Positions 28,086-41,746 of a DNA stretch of 64,000 bases are shown one piece after another. The position numbers and the translations under genes were made by a program. The notes beneath the pieces are model-generated. The model saw nothing but the letters and a program-made list of their open reading frames with translations. It was not told where the DNA came from and ran no database searches. Where the stretch lies: positions 8,155,001 through 8,219,000 of the forward strand of contig BSQZ01000011.1 of NCBI GenBank assembly GCA_033239005.1, given 5' to 3'. How positions within the stretch are numbered: position 1 is the stretch's first letter; every line of letters starts with the position of its first letter. This DNA comes from Lamellibrachia satsuma. Lineage: Eukaryota > Annelida > Polychaeta > Sabellida > Siboglinidae.

Positions 28086-28142
<57 letters not shown>

Positions 28143-28161
28143 CACACACACACACACACAG
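28084..28161. repeat. (CA)n microsatellite
   Basis: About 75 bp of CA with one break, adjoining the foldback repeat. Frames reading CVCVCV are artefacts. Confidence 0.97.
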
Positions 28162-28263
28162 TGAATAACCAGTACTGTTAGGTCACGCATCTCCGTACCA
28201 TTAGACTATATTTCATCCAGGTGACTCACAAAGCTTAGATGAAAGATTAGGTCTGGGTCGTTA

Positions 28264-28318
28264 TTGTGCAAGTCATAGGGCATAACGACATTGTGCAAGT
28301 CATAGGGCATAACGACAC
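28264..28318. repeat. Tandem duplication of a 28-bp unit
   Basis: 'ttgtgcaagtcatagggcat...acgaca' occurs twice without a gap. Confidence 0.9.
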
Positions 28319-28394
28319 TATAAACAATCACAATGACGTTAGTGTGTGTTTGGCAGTGGACGTCAGAAGCGAACATTACCTATTCATGATCACG

Positions 28395-28698
28395 CTAGGG
28401 GCGGATCTAGGCTTGTCCGCAGGGGTTCTCAGTCAGTCGTAGTCATATGTCGTTCTACTGACGAAACGAAGGGGGGGGGCGTGCGGGTGGGAATGACACA
28501 TGCATCGTTTTATTTACAGGAGTAATGTTAGCCGGCTGCTAATACTTCAGTCTTTACATTGATACTAGTTCCCGTGTAGGCATACATACGTTGTCCTTTA
28601 CATTAATATTTTCTATGGACACAGGGGGTCTAAAATCCCCCTCCATGGCCTACGGGGGATCTTGAAACCCCTAAAAAAAACCTGGACCCGCGGCTGAG
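28395..28698. mobile_element. Candidate MITE with short inverted ends
   Basis: The left end 'ctaggggcggatctagg' and the reverse complement of the right end ('cctggacccgcggctgag') match imperfectly, about 300 bp apart, with an internal G-rich and C-rich pair. The GGGGCGGATCTAGG type of end is common in animal non-autonomous DNA elements. No target duplication was established. Confidence 0.35.
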
Positions 28699-30856
<2,158 letters not shown>

Positions 30857-32263
30857 TAAGGCCGTGTTCACAACGTTAGTCCGCATTAGGATGCGGATCC
30901 CAATTCGGGTAGCGCAATGTTAACACACCATTAATCTGCATTAAGCTACCCGAATTCTAATGCGGGAAAACAGGTGAATTATGATTCTAATTAGCCAACG
31001 TGAACGCTCCGTTTGCCTTGATTCGGCGATGGCGGCGCTGCTGCATGACAGAGGGTCGTAGTCTCGCGAGACCGTATGTGACCCGAGGTGACCTGAAATT
31101 CCATGTTTTAATCAGGTCAGAACCAGTTCTTTTGTGTAAGTTTTCACTTTTCCAACGATATACCGTTATCACGACTGATTTTTGCACTGATATGGCGCGG
31201 GGGAGTACGTGGAGCAGAGAGGAGGTGGCAGATTTCGTGGAAGTGTGGGGTAACCAAGCGGTGATGCGGCATTTCAACGGAAATACCAAAAACACGAAGG
31301 CATACGAACTGATAGCCGCAATGATGGTGGAAAAGGGATATGATCGGTCTGTGGCACAGATTCGCATAAAGATAAAGACTCTCCGGGCAGCTTGTTACAA
31401 GGCCAAAGACGCCCTTTCTAGAAGTGGGGCTGATGCTGACGCTGCTGCTGGATGCCCACACTTTGAACAGCTAGATTCATTCCTGGGGGCGAAACCGTTA
31501 GCAAGACCACATCACATCGCGAGGTCAACAGGTGGGTGACAACTATTTTTGTCCAACAGTGTTTTCTTTTTTGGCCTCTAAATTGTGCATTGGGTTGAAA
31601 GTATATTCATTCTGTCGCCAAATTACACCTTTTCAAGTATTAAAAAAATCAAATAACTAATTCCAACCCAATCACCCTCATGTGCGCTTTGTTGGTGGCT
31701 GTCAAATTAGTACAGTCACAACTGTTTATTAAGCACTGAGCCTATGATGCATGTGATAGAAAAACATTCTACGTTTTACAGAAAAGGCAGACAATCAGGT
31801 CTCGACAGTAGCAACTGGTGACCAGACAGAAGGTAAAACAATTATATGTAACTGCATGATCTAAATCTATACTCGTAGTTGCTATTGATGTAATAAAACA
31901 ATTATATAAGTTTAAATGTAACATGTTGTCGGCATGTATTTTCAACTATTTATTTATTATGAGGCAGACATTTGTATTGGAATGTATTGAGCAAACCAAG
32001 GCAGTTATTGTTTTCATTGTAAACACTATTGTATTAGTAGCATAATTGTTATACTTTGTTTAGTTGTAAAATGTGTATAATTGATCTAAAAGTGTTGTCG
32101 TTCCATTGTTATAGCCATTTACTTTAGTCATGATCTATCGTTCGTATTTTAGTATGTTCAGGACTTACAGCAAGTGACACAGAACATGAACAAGATGAAA
32201 GCGCCCAGGATGATGCAGAGGAGCCAACAGCCGGTCCAAGCAATGGTGATTGTACATACTACG

Positions 32264-32354
32264 TGTGTGTGTGTGTGTGTGTGCGTGTGTGTGTGCGTGC
32301 GTGCGTGCGTGTGTGTGTGAGTGCGTGTGTGTGAGTGTGAGTGTGTGTGTGTGT
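32264..32354. repeat. GT/GCGT microsatellite in a Harbinger intron
   Basis: GT and GCGT units with interruptions, in intron 3 of the Myb-like gene. A similar tract lies at 33139-33260 in intron 4. Confidence 0.95.
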
Positions 32355-33138
32355 ATAATATTATTATATTTACAAATGTCTTGTCAAGTGGGCAATAGTG
32401 GCAGGTGAAGACCAAAGGAATAATAGAAACTTTATTGTGTGTAGCTCTATAGAATAAAGAAAATGTATTCATAGTCATATTTCATTTAGTTATTATATTG
32501 TGTAGTTAATTCGATGCTAGTTTGGCACCATTCATCCATAGACAGGTAACGTATTGCCTGAACAATTATTTGACTATCAATATAGGATTTTATTTCTTCA
32601 GAGGATGTTCAAGGAATATCAAGGAATAAACATAATTTACAAATGGTTGTTTTTTTGTGTGTAGAATCCCAGAAGCGGAAGGCAACGGATTTGACTCCTA
32701 CAACAAGCAAGAAAGGTGTGCACATGGTTGTCGGTCCTCTTTTTGGGTCAATGGTTCAATCAATTGAGGTTTTACATTTCTCTTAGTTTATTTTCACCTT
32801 TGAAAATATTAAGGCATGTTTCAGTTTAAAAAAAAAGTTGTAGCTCACACACAAGTTACACAAGTCATCTGTGTTTATGCATGGAACTGTCAATAATTTC
32901 AATGCATGCTCTATTCACTGTTCAAAACAGGTTGGTGACTGAGGCTGTCATTCAATCCAACAACACCATGCAAATTATTCCTAGAAGGAAATATGAAAAG
33001 AATGCTGCTTTTAGTTATCGTATCTGACACTTAGTTGGATCAGTTCCATTTCCATCAGACATGTTCTTATATGACGTATAATATCTTAAAGGGATATTAA
33101 ACCTCAATAATTATAAACTCCTGGTATGCATATGTATG

Positions 33139-33170
<32 letters not shown>

Positions 33171-33260
33171 TCGTGCGTGCGTGTGTGCGTGCGTGCGTGA
33201 GTGCGTGCGTGCGTGCGTGCGTGCGTGAGTGCGTGCGTGCGTGCGTGCGTGCGTGTGTGT
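33139..33260. repeat. GT/GCGT microsatellite in a Harbinger intron
   Basis: About 30 bp of GT followed by GCGT units with GAGT breaks. Confidence 0.95.
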
Positions 33261-34501
33261 AGATAGATATACATTTGTGCTGTTATTAATAGTTTGCTTA
33301 AATAATTTAGTCATTAATGTTTACTGCTATTTGTTATATTTATTATTACTTGATTGGTACAGAAGGGGTAGTCTGATACTGTGTTATTATGGAACCATGC
33401 ACAGATTATCTTTTAATTTTACATAGGCAAAGAGAAAAGGCGGCGACTTAACATCCTGGGTCGCGACGAAAGGAGTCGTCGGGTGGATAGAGACGACCTG
33501 GTAGAGCAGATGGCTCGCATCGCCCAAGAGGAGAGGGATGCCTTTGCTCGTACAAGAATAGATGTGGGAGCGGCAGGTCCATTTCGAACGGGAACGTCAG
33601 CGTATGGAGGAAGATATGTTGCAAAAGTCGCTGGGGTTGCAGCAAGACATGAACCAGTGTATGGCGGCAATGATGTCTAAGATGATTGACATCATGTCAA
33701 GAATATCCTCTCCCCAACAGTCACGCTGTAGCAACTCCCCGTGCAACTTCACCAAACTCTGTCACAAGCCTCAACCATAGATCATTCCTTAAGTAGCCTG
33801 AATCCGTCCGCATTTCATTCACACGTTCGACCTCCAACTCCACGCCCTCCTTCGACACCTACAACACCATCAGTGCATCAATCGTTCTATGGGGAGGGTA
33901 CCGACTTCGGTGCATCATCTCCGTTCTCATCATCGATGCCCAGGCCCACATCCCCATCATCTGAGGGTTCATTCTAAAACGGTCGGTCTGAATACCATGT
34001 CTCCTCTCCAACGGTGTCTTTTATGATGCATTCAGTTGGATGCACTGATCAACAGAGACCACCCACCCCATCTACACACCCAGCTTATCTGCAGCCTCGC
34101 CGTCATCTAGTTACTCATACACGAACTTGTAACGGTTTGCAGTTGGTTTTACCGAGCCCGGTGTTAAACCTGGGTTTAACCAGTTGAACCCACGTTTACT
34201 GTTTCTAAGACACGAGGATTGTATTATTCTTAATATTAATAAAGTTGCATGTGAATTGATGATTGATATTACTGATGCAATAAAATATGACTGTTGCATA
34301 GGTTTCCTGTGTGATGTGGCGTTATTTTCAAGATTTGTACAGTTACCTTTTATGTTATTTCGTCCAGACAACCTGCACTCAATGCTCAATCAAGCAAAAA
34401 AGCTTAGACAGGTGCATCAGGTGGGTCCCTTTGATATAACAGGTCAAACTAGAACATGTCGGAAGAAAATAGACTAGGTAACTTTAGCAATGGTATATAC
34501 T

Positions 34502-36421
34502 TCAGAATTTACAAGTTTTGGTTAATGCTGAAGCATCTCTCGCTGCTTTGGCATCAGTTGCAACCATACCTCTTCTCTGTCTAGCAATTCTTAATGCTGG
34601 TATATCCAGATCACCTTCCTCAACATCATATATCTCACCCCTCATCTCACATATATTATGCAAAATGCAACATGTCACCACCAGTGAAGGCACAGTAGCA
34701 AAATCGTGATTATTCCGCTTCATAATCACTCGCCATCTTCCCTTCAGTCTTCCCAACGCATCTTCAACAGTCATTCGTGCTCGACTTAATCGATAGTTGA
34801 AGTGCCGTTGATTTGCTGGCGTTCCTGGGCCTTCACGGTATGACTTCATAAGCCATGGGAGTAGAGGGTATGCAGGATGACCAATCAGACAAATGTTTGG
34901 TGTTGTTGGTGTTGTTGAATGTTTCTGTTCTGTCTGGAAATACATTGCCAGCTTCTACATCTTCATACAACGATGAATTGGATAACACTCTGGCATCATG
35001 TACCTTTCCAGGCCACCCGACTTCAACATCCCAGAAACGATACCGGTGGTCACGTACTGCCTGTCAAATGACTGAATTCCATCCCTTCCTGTTATAATAA
35101 TCATTCTTGTGATGCACTGGAGCTTTGATGGGGTCGTGCATGCCATCGATGGCCCCGGCACACATAGGAAATCCCCAAATGTCTCTAAATCCCTGGATGA
35201 CTTCGAGAAATCCCTCAGGACTAGGCCTACGCAGGAACATTCCTTTCAACGTTTTTGACACTGCGATAATACATTCCAAACATATATGGTAGGCTGTTGA
35301 CCTTCCAATGCCGAACAGTTCCTGGAGTGTTCTATAGGAACAGCCTGTAGCTAGACACCACAGTGCCACACGTTTTTGTAGACTCCCCGCCTGAAATATA
35401 TTGAACATATAAAACTATTAAAATTAAATATGAATTTCGTTACAAAGTGCATGCAGCATGTGAACAGATTAATCTCAGTGCAAAATTATACAGCATTTCA
35501 AGACTTTAGTTACAATCTGCCAACCATAAGACTTCATTTTATGGAGAAATGGATTTTTGCAGCATTCACTTGTTACGTAGCTTTGTGAAGAGCAAGAACC
35601 ACTGGTTATAATTTACACCACTTATTTATTAGAATGGCTTGAATTAAGATTGTTTTTATATCCACTCAGAATTAAGTCACAATGATCAGTAAAACAAACC
35701 TTTCGGAAGTTTGAGTCATGTCGTTCCATGTATGGCCTCACAACTTGTATGATAAATTCTACACTAGCCCTGGGCATCCTGAAGTGTGCTCGCCAATTGC
35801 TGTCATTTCGATTGTCACGGAATGTATCCCACCATAGATGTGATCGAAAGTGCGTCCATGTTGTTCTATTGAATAGAAATCCAAAACAATTTTTTTTATT
35901 GCACTACCAAAAAGCTTCGTAGCCTGGTTGATTAAATCGTCTGTTGAGTCTTTGGGAATGAAAACTGCAAAGGCCGCAGGTTCTAGTCTATTTCTGGTAT
36001 TTGTTGTTGTTTCGATTTAACGTTTCTTTACTATTCTAAATGAGACGTTGTTAAAATACCTCGCATGAAAAAATGTTATGTGAATAACAGCCACCGTTGT
36101 CTGTAGCCAATATAAATAAAAACGCAACGAGTACCTGTGAATTATCCGTGCTGGTCGATTCGTTTCCCGGTCTGCAAGAAGGCACATCAGTCTTCGTCGA
36201 AGCGACATTTGCCGCGCCAACTTTGCTGTTACTAGCTTCGTACTGAATCTCCGTAACCTGGCCGCACGAAGCAGTTGGTTCCTGAGATATCTCAAAATCA
36301 TGTCAGGTTCGCGGCTAATAAGTACACGAGCTACTACAGTCAAAAGGACAACTATCGGTAAAATAACTTCGAGCAGGTAACCCGCCATATTGACAAGTTG
36401 ACTTCCGCTCTCGCGAGACAA
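34502..36421 (-). pseudogene. Harbinger DDE transposase (HARBI1-like), three exons, broken
   Basis: Exons in gene order are 36421-36135, 35865-35700 and 35390-34502. Splice phases (2 then 0) match at both introns. Exon 1 gives a hydrophobic and then basic N-terminus. Exon 2 has WWDTFRDNRNDSNWRAHFRM and ASVEFIIQVVRPYMER. Exon 3 has a helix-turn-helix-like CSYRTLQELFGIGRSTAYHI, GAIDGMH (first Asp), KVHDARV (second Asp) and MTVEDALGRLKGRWR (catalytic Glu), the DDE_Tnp_4 order. An in-frame TGA lies at 35066-35064, just after YYNRKGWNSVI, and a frame change occurs near 34905. The start ATG could be 36421 or 36388. The enzyme would cut and paste the element. Confidence 0.85.
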
Positions 36422-36674
36422 CTGTATGAGTGCATATGACCCGCACTCTGGTGCACCAATTCGGTTGGCGGTTTAATCCGGCTTAACTCGGTGTATGTGA
36501 ACAGAGCCGAATTAGTTGATCCGCATCGCAATTCGGCTGAAAATTAGATGTGAACACGGCCTAAGATCTCGTAGGAAAAAAAAATCAGTATTTATTAGTA
36601 TTACCTTCAGATAAAATTAACTTACAATGTACCTAACAAAACTAACAACATAACTCACTTGCTAAAAACATTTT

Positions 36675-37455
36675 GGGAAAGGTAAATGCCTACATACAGG
36701 ACAAAGGAACTTGAATGTAAACTATAAAATGGGAGCTATTGTTCTGGGTACTACTGTAAAAGAAAGGGACTTTGGAGTTACAATAAGTGCTGATATGAAA
36801 GTTTCAGAGCAGTGTGGTATTGCAGCTCCAAAGGGTAATCAAATTTTTGGGTTGATTAGGAGAAACATAACATACAAGGAAAAAAGCTAATTATATATCT
36901 GTATAAATCAATAGTTAGACCTCATTTATAATACTGTATACAAGCGTGGAGACCATATCGTCAGAAGGATATAGATACGCTTGAACGCATAGAGAGGAGA
37001 GCAGCTAAAAGGATTCCTGAACTGAAAGATTTTAGTTATGAAGAACGCCTGAAAGAATGTGGTTTAACAACTCTAGAGACAAGGAGGTTAAGAGGAGATC
37101 AGATTGAAGTTTTTAAGATATTGAATGGGTATAAAACTGAAAAATTTTGTTTTCACTCAAGAAATATAATAGAACTAGAGGACATGAGGTGACATTAGTA
37201 AAGGATCAGTGTGGATTGGGTATCAGGAAGTACACGTTCTCCCAGAGGACAATAAATTAATGGAACAAATTGTCTATGGATTGCATAACTGCTAGCAGCG
37301 TGAATATGTTTAAAAATAAGGTAGCCACATAGGGAGGGCGGGTTACACGTAGATGAACACTGTTGGACTCTCGATAAGCCAATTCTTTCCATGTCCACTT
37401 GCCATCTGGGCCTTTGGCTTGGATGGCAAATCTTGTTAAATCTTGTTAAATAGTG
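36675..37455 (+). pseudogene. LINE copy C, 3' part of RT only
   Basis: The DNA matches copy A from about 10585 (after the RT catalytic block) to the 3' terminal AATCTTGTTA units, with several frame changes and a deletion near 37130. It is 5' truncated and dead, lying just outside the right end of the Harbinger element. Confidence 0.88.
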
Positions 37456-38040
37456 AATTGTCAGAAAAGGTGGAATATTGATTAGAATAAGTATCACTAT
37501 TACACATACTATACACAAACGTGTTATAGACATAATATTATATTAAGAAACCGTTTTTGTAAACATTTATTCAGAGACAGTTTGAAGTAGCTGTTCCCGG
37601 ACTCAAATTCAGCGTGTGATAAAGGTTTTTTTTCAATGCGTGAATTAAGTCCATAGTTTACAGTCATACAAACTCCTTATATAAGTTGAGTAAATAGAAA
37701 ATAATTACACTAACTATTGACATATATTAAGAAACAGCTTTCGACATAGTTGTAGTAAACGTTTTCGGATAAAAAGAACTAACTGCAAGATATTAGCGTA
37801 AGTTTGTATACACAGAGTCTTGTTTTGCTTACACAATATTCTGCGTATTCGCTAGGTGGCAGGCCTTTTTGGGCTCATGCGAGCTTAGTAGATAGCACAC
37901 AGTTACCAAGTATATTACTGTCAACATTAAATTAAAATCTCAATAATCCAGCCAAAAGTGTTCTTTTGAACACAGAAAACAACCATATTCAGGGTTAACG
38001 TAGCAAGGTGAAAATATTATAACAACATTAATCTAACATA
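37456..38040. other. AT-rich intergenic, nothing recognised
   Basis: No supported feature. Confidence 0.4.
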
Positions 38041-38599
38041 ATCTAACTAAATCTAAATTGTGTGATGGGGCCGTGCAAACGCGAGGTAAAGGCCACCAGG
38101 CATTTAGTATGCGAGAGTTGTAGCAACTGATTAGACTTCGTCCGTGTGTAAGAAGTCGTGGGCTGATGTTCAGCCAGATAGTCTTAATTTTGAGAATAGG
38201 GGATGTGCGAAGATAAAGGGACTAGAAGTGATGATGATACGGTTGGGGCACCTCGTTTTGGCATCGGTGGGACGGGAAGAGGTGGGTTGTGCAGTGGTTC
38301 TGGTGGGGGACAGTGGATGATAAAGTGGGGGGAGGCGATGAGATATATGCTAGGGAGAGCTCACCTCAGCCTGGGAAGAGGCTGACAGGAGGCAAGGTGA
38401 TAGGACGGAAGGAGACGAGAGGAAATGCGGCGTGACGGGAAGAGACGGGTGCGAAAGAGACGGGAGGACAGGCGATGGAAGGGAAGGCGACGGGAGCGAA
38501 AGGAACGAATGCATCAGGAGTGAAGGCGACAGGAGCGTAAGATAGCCACGAGACGGGAGGGAAAGGTGTCATGTTAATGGGCGAGAAGGAGATGGACAA

Positions 38600-39210
38600 C
38601 ATGCTGCCAGGTGAAAAAATTGCAGGACAGAACGGCAGGGATCCGACGCAAAAGCTATTCTGAGGTAGTGGTAGAGGGGGAAGGAGAGCGAGGGTGTTTG
38701 TGGGGGACTCGATAGTTAGGAAGATTGACAGAGCGCTAAACAATGAGAAAGTCGTAGTGGTTAGCTTTCCAGGGTCAAAAATAGAGGCTATTACAGAGAG
38801 GGTGAACAAAAATCATAGGTATTTTAGCATACATAGGGACTAATAACTCAGAGAAGGGGGGTACCAACTGCCATAATTAGGAAATACACGCAATTAGTCA
38901 GAACACTTAAGCAGACACTTAAGCAAGCAAATAATTATGTCAGGGATTTTACCAGAAATGGGAAATAGGGGTCATGGTTATTAACATTGCTAGAGGATGG
39001 CAATTAACACCCTAGTTCAGCAGAAGAGAAGAAGTAGCTGGATTTTGTGGATTTGTGGGGATGTTTTGGGAGGGCTGGTATGTTCATGGGATAGGCTTTA
39101 TCTTAGTGGAAAGGGTGCAGCAGTGTTTGTGGATGAACACTCAACAGCAGTCGACAGTGGCATGGGAATAGTAAAAAATAGTTTTGGTAACAAACACTGT
39201 TTAAACTAGA
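38600..39210 (+). pseudogene. LINE copy D ORF1, SGNH-hydrolase region
   Basis: FVGDSIVRKI (nucleophile block) is encoded near 38697-38726, followed by VSFPGSKIEAITERV, a diverged GTNN block near 38840, and LSGKGAAVFVDE plus NKHCLN near 39100-39205. Frames change several times. Upstream, 38390-38600 is the purine-rich repetitive linker also seen in copy E. Confidence 0.75.
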
Positions 39211-39528
39211 AGCGCAGTAGGTTAACTCAGAGGTGCTTCAAACAGGACAAGAGGCCACAAAAACCAGTAATAAAATGTCGGAAATTTTTTTTAAGCTGGT
39301 TATAAGTGCGTATGTTTAAATGCAACGAGCATGACAAATAACAAAAACGAATTAAACATCACGGTAGAAGATATTGACCTTCACATGATTGGTATAACCG
39401 AATCATGGGCCAACAAAGACAAAGCAGACGCTGGATGCGCAATGTTTGGGAAGAAGGGGGGAGTTATTTTATATATTAAAGTATCTATTCAGGCTTACGA
39501 AATAAAATTAGAAAGGGAAGCAGATTGC

Positions 39529-39534
39529 GATGAA
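39529..39534. repeat. Polinton target-site duplication GATGAA, left copy
   Basis: GATGAA at 39529-39534 is repeated at 54677-54682. In uninterrupted LINE copies A (near 8793) and E the sequence occurs once, so this is a true 6-bp duplication made at insertion. Six bp is the size known for Polintons. Confidence 0.95.
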
Positions 39535-39760
39535 AGTAGTTGATGAATGCTTCTGACCAAGCAATATCGGAGACCATATGCACAAATCGCTTCCGTTTCA
39601 GGTTGCGCACAGCCTTCTGGGTAGCGTAAGCGCCCCTGGCGCCCCCTATAGTCGTGACGACTATAGCGAACCGTAGTTCTGACCCTAACCCCGTGTCGAC
39701 GGTGAACCCTGACCCTGAGAAACGCGCGTGCTAACAGGGTCGTGAATGACGGATATCAAA
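39535..39760 (+). repeat. Polinton left terminal inverted repeat
   Basis: It matches the reverse complement of 54447-54676 with scattered substitutions and a small indel near 39640-39655. Similarity fades after 'ctaacagggtcgtgaat' near 39748. Confidence 0.95.
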
Positions 39761-40185
39761 CCCTAACTCGCCCCTAACGCTAGTGAAAATTTACTATGTG
39801 TAATGTGTACACACGCAGAGAGAAGGAGAGAAAAGAAGCACAGTTACAATGGGAAATATATATAGAATTTAAAACTTTAGAATTATATATATATTTTAAA
39901 ACATTAGAAATATATATATATATAGTGTAAAACAATTATATAGGTATACATATATGTATAGAATTAAAAACATTAGGAATTATATTTGAAAACAGTAGAA
40001 GTACATAGAGATATATTGTAATATAGCGTAGTTATAATAAATGTTCAGTGGGTGGATGCATCAAAGTGAGGCAAGAGACAGCGCCTACATGAGGGAACAT
40101 TCAGTGACAAGGGGGGCAGTGCCCGACGACGTCTAGCCAGTAATGTAGACGTGTGGTCAGAGGCTTCGTTTAACGGTCGGGAGCC
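39761..40185. other. Polinton left sub-terminal noncoding region
   Basis: AT-rich, with 'tatatata' runs between 39855 and 39955 and repeats of a 'aaacattagaaatata' phrase. No gene is supported. Confidence 0.5.
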
Positions 40186-40976
40186 TCACAACTGGGCCAT
40201 GACACCCAACCACAGCCGTCTGTGATCCAGGAAGACTGCGCGTTCGTCGCACTCCTCATCAGAGGATTCTGGTTGGGTGTTGTTATCATCGTCGTCGTCG
40301 TCGACCGGACGGTAGGCAGTGGTGTCATTGATCTCTGCGACGACGCGCCACCACATGCGATTGTGTGTGAGGAAGTCGCGAGTAGTGTCAAACGTGACAA
40401 GATCAGATACATAAATATCATCAACATCATCAGCATCACCATCATCATCATCATTAGTAACGGAATCGGTGACGATGATCCGTCTGTCGTCTGTTCCTGG
40501 CGATGAATACTGCAATGAAACGACAAACCAGAGTGAGATGCATAGTGTATAATTCTAGTAGGAAACGTAAGAACAGGCGTAACCTAGCAACGAGAGAGAT
40601 GGAATGCGAAACCAACCGACTGGTAGTTTTGATCGCTAGAGCCGCAGCGGCCGGCTAGGCAAGCCGCCACATATGGAATTCGTACCCGACTAACAGTGAA
40701 GTCGGGTGAGCAGTTTGTATGGGTAGCGCTCAGTGAGACATGTACACGGAAACGGTAGAACAGTATATAAAGTGAACATTCATTCAAACAACTTTACGTA
40801 CTCTATGTAGCGCTATGTAAAGTATGATAGATACTCACGAACGATCCAACAGCAGTAACCAAACCCACCGTGTCTGCAGGCATCATTATCGGTGTAGAAG
40901 GGAGTACTGTGCGATGATCGACAATGGCGGTAGGTGTGATGACGACACGGCGCGTCTCAGCACTCTTATATACCAT
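40186..40976 (-). CDS. Polinton two-exon acidic protein, unknown function
   Basis: Exon 1 is 40976-40839 (46 codons from ATG) and exon 2 is 40509-40186 (107 codons plus stop). The donor TTC|GTGAGT and the acceptor TTTCATTGCAG|TAT are good and both are phase 0, giving 153 residues. The second half is acidic, with SVTNDDDDGDADDVDD and RPVDDDDDDNN around RDFLTHNRMWWRVVAEI. I do not recognise a family. Acidic early proteins next to a terminus often act in regulation, but that is only a guess here. It is one of the few frames of the element without damage. If the intron is not used, exon 2 alone has no ATG. Confidence 0.55.
40764..40772 (+). promoter_or_regulatory. TATA box (TATATAAAG), plus strand
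   Basis: A good TATA lies opposite the intron of the acidic protein gene. The only plus-strand gene downstream is the NADAR frame at about 41290, so it may serve that gene with a long leader or an unseen first exon. Confidence 0.4.
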
Positions 40977-41012
40977 GATAGAAATAGACGACAACTGACG
41001 TAAGCCTCGTAG

Positions 41013-41126
41013 AACAGTGGTCAGACGTAACGCGAGACGATCGTATGATCGAACAGAGTACAACGCAATGCGTCACGAGGCATCCGGCTGAAAATAGAGG
41101 CATCACGCGCGCGAGCAACGGTCGAG
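41013..41126. repeat. 114-bp direct repeat inside the Polinton, first copy (second 41747-41860)
   Basis: The copies match at about 90 percent of positions and share the palindrome cgatcgtatgatcg and the block gcatcacgcgcgcgagcaacggtcgag. The first lies upstream of the minus-strand acidic gene, the second just upstream of the TATA box of the RPA-like gene, so it may be a shared control element. Confidence 0.85.
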
Positions 41127-41287
41127 TCGTAAAACTGATAAGCGTGTCAGAGAACTGTCAGCTAACCGACGCAGTACATCCATCACTTAGAAGAAAGTGG
41201 GGTCTATGCATTGAAAGATAGTTACACAACGTCGTGTATTTAATACGATGCATGTATACGTTAACATCATAAAGTCAGCATCCTATA

Positions 41288-41745
41288 AACTTCAGAGGTG
41301 GCAACAGTTACTTGTCCAATTTCTACGTGTGCAGGATACATGTGTGGAATAAATATTTTAACACTGTGGAAAGCGCGTATCAGTGGCAAAAATGTATGCA
41401 TCATGACGATTTGGAGACAGCAGAAAAGATGCTAGCCAAACGTACTGGTCTACAGGCTAAATACCTGAGCAAGAGAATCCGAGAGAAGGTGAATTTACGC
41501 AAGGAATGGAAAAATGTTAAAGATATTCTGTAATGTATGTGTTAGTTGCCGTTAAATTTCGCGACGCAACACTACGTAAGTGGCTGTTAACCACGCAGCA
41601 ATCTGAATTGAAGGAATGTGTAAAGAGTTGTGAAGGGTATTGGAGTGCACTGAGCTACAGTGGTCAGCCAGGTCAGAACATGCTTGGACAGATACTTATG
41701 CAAGTACGGTATTTCATTAGAATGCATCAGAATCCCCCCACAGTG
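41288..41745 (+). pseudogene. NADAR (YbiA-like) domain protein, frameshifted
   Basis: The first half reads INFRGGNSYLSNFYVC, NKYFNTVESAYQWQKC and LAKRTGLQAKYLSKRI. The second half reads MYVLVAVKFRD, LRKWLLTT, CEGYWSALSYSGQPGQNMLG and ILMQVR. These are the NADAR (PF08719) blocks in order: the LSNFY entry, S-E-A-Y-Q helix, W-x3-K, the KF block, YW and N-x-LG-x-LM. NADAR proteins act on ADP-ribose derivatives, including removal of ADP-ribose from modified guanine. The halves are in different frames, joined across the A run at 41519-41521 (single-base indel). No ATG is visible upstream, so the start may lie in a lost or unseen exon. Confidence 0.8.
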
Positions 41746-41746
41746 A

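Larger units (their letters stand above)
31192..33977 (+). pseudogene. Harbinger Myb/SANT-like DNA-binding protein, five exons
   Basis: Exons are 31192-31531, 31782-31832, 32153-32245, 32665-32715 and 33427-33977. All four introns are GT-AG and all phase 1, and the joined frame stays open. The first exon has a Myb/SANT-like (MADF-related) domain: WSREEVADFVEVWGN, then YELIAAMMVEKGYDRSVAQI and KIKTLRAACYKAKD. The middle exons are acidic, then basic (EKRRRLNILGRDERSRR). The last exon encodes a helical QRMEEDMLQKSLGLQQDMNQ segment and a Pro/Ser-rich tail. In Harbinger elements this partner carries the transposase to the nucleus and to the ends. Exon 5 shifts frame near 33560 and shifts back near 33740, so either two compensating indels or sequence errors are present. 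Confidence 0.8.
30860..36561. mobile_element. PIF/Harbinger DNA transposon, complete (5,702 bp)
   Basis: The ends are GGCCGTGTTCACA at 30860 and its reverse complement TGTGAACACGGCC ending at 36561. Both are flanked by TAA (30857-30859 and 36562-36564), the TWA-type 3-bp duplication typical of this superfamily. Further short matches (attcgg, ccgcat) recur inward. It carries the two genes of an autonomous Harbinger: a Myb/SANT-like protein on the plus strand and a DDE transposase on the minus strand, arranged convergently. Both have introns. The transposase has a stop and a frameshift, so this copy is probably no longer self-sufficient. Confidence 0.93.
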
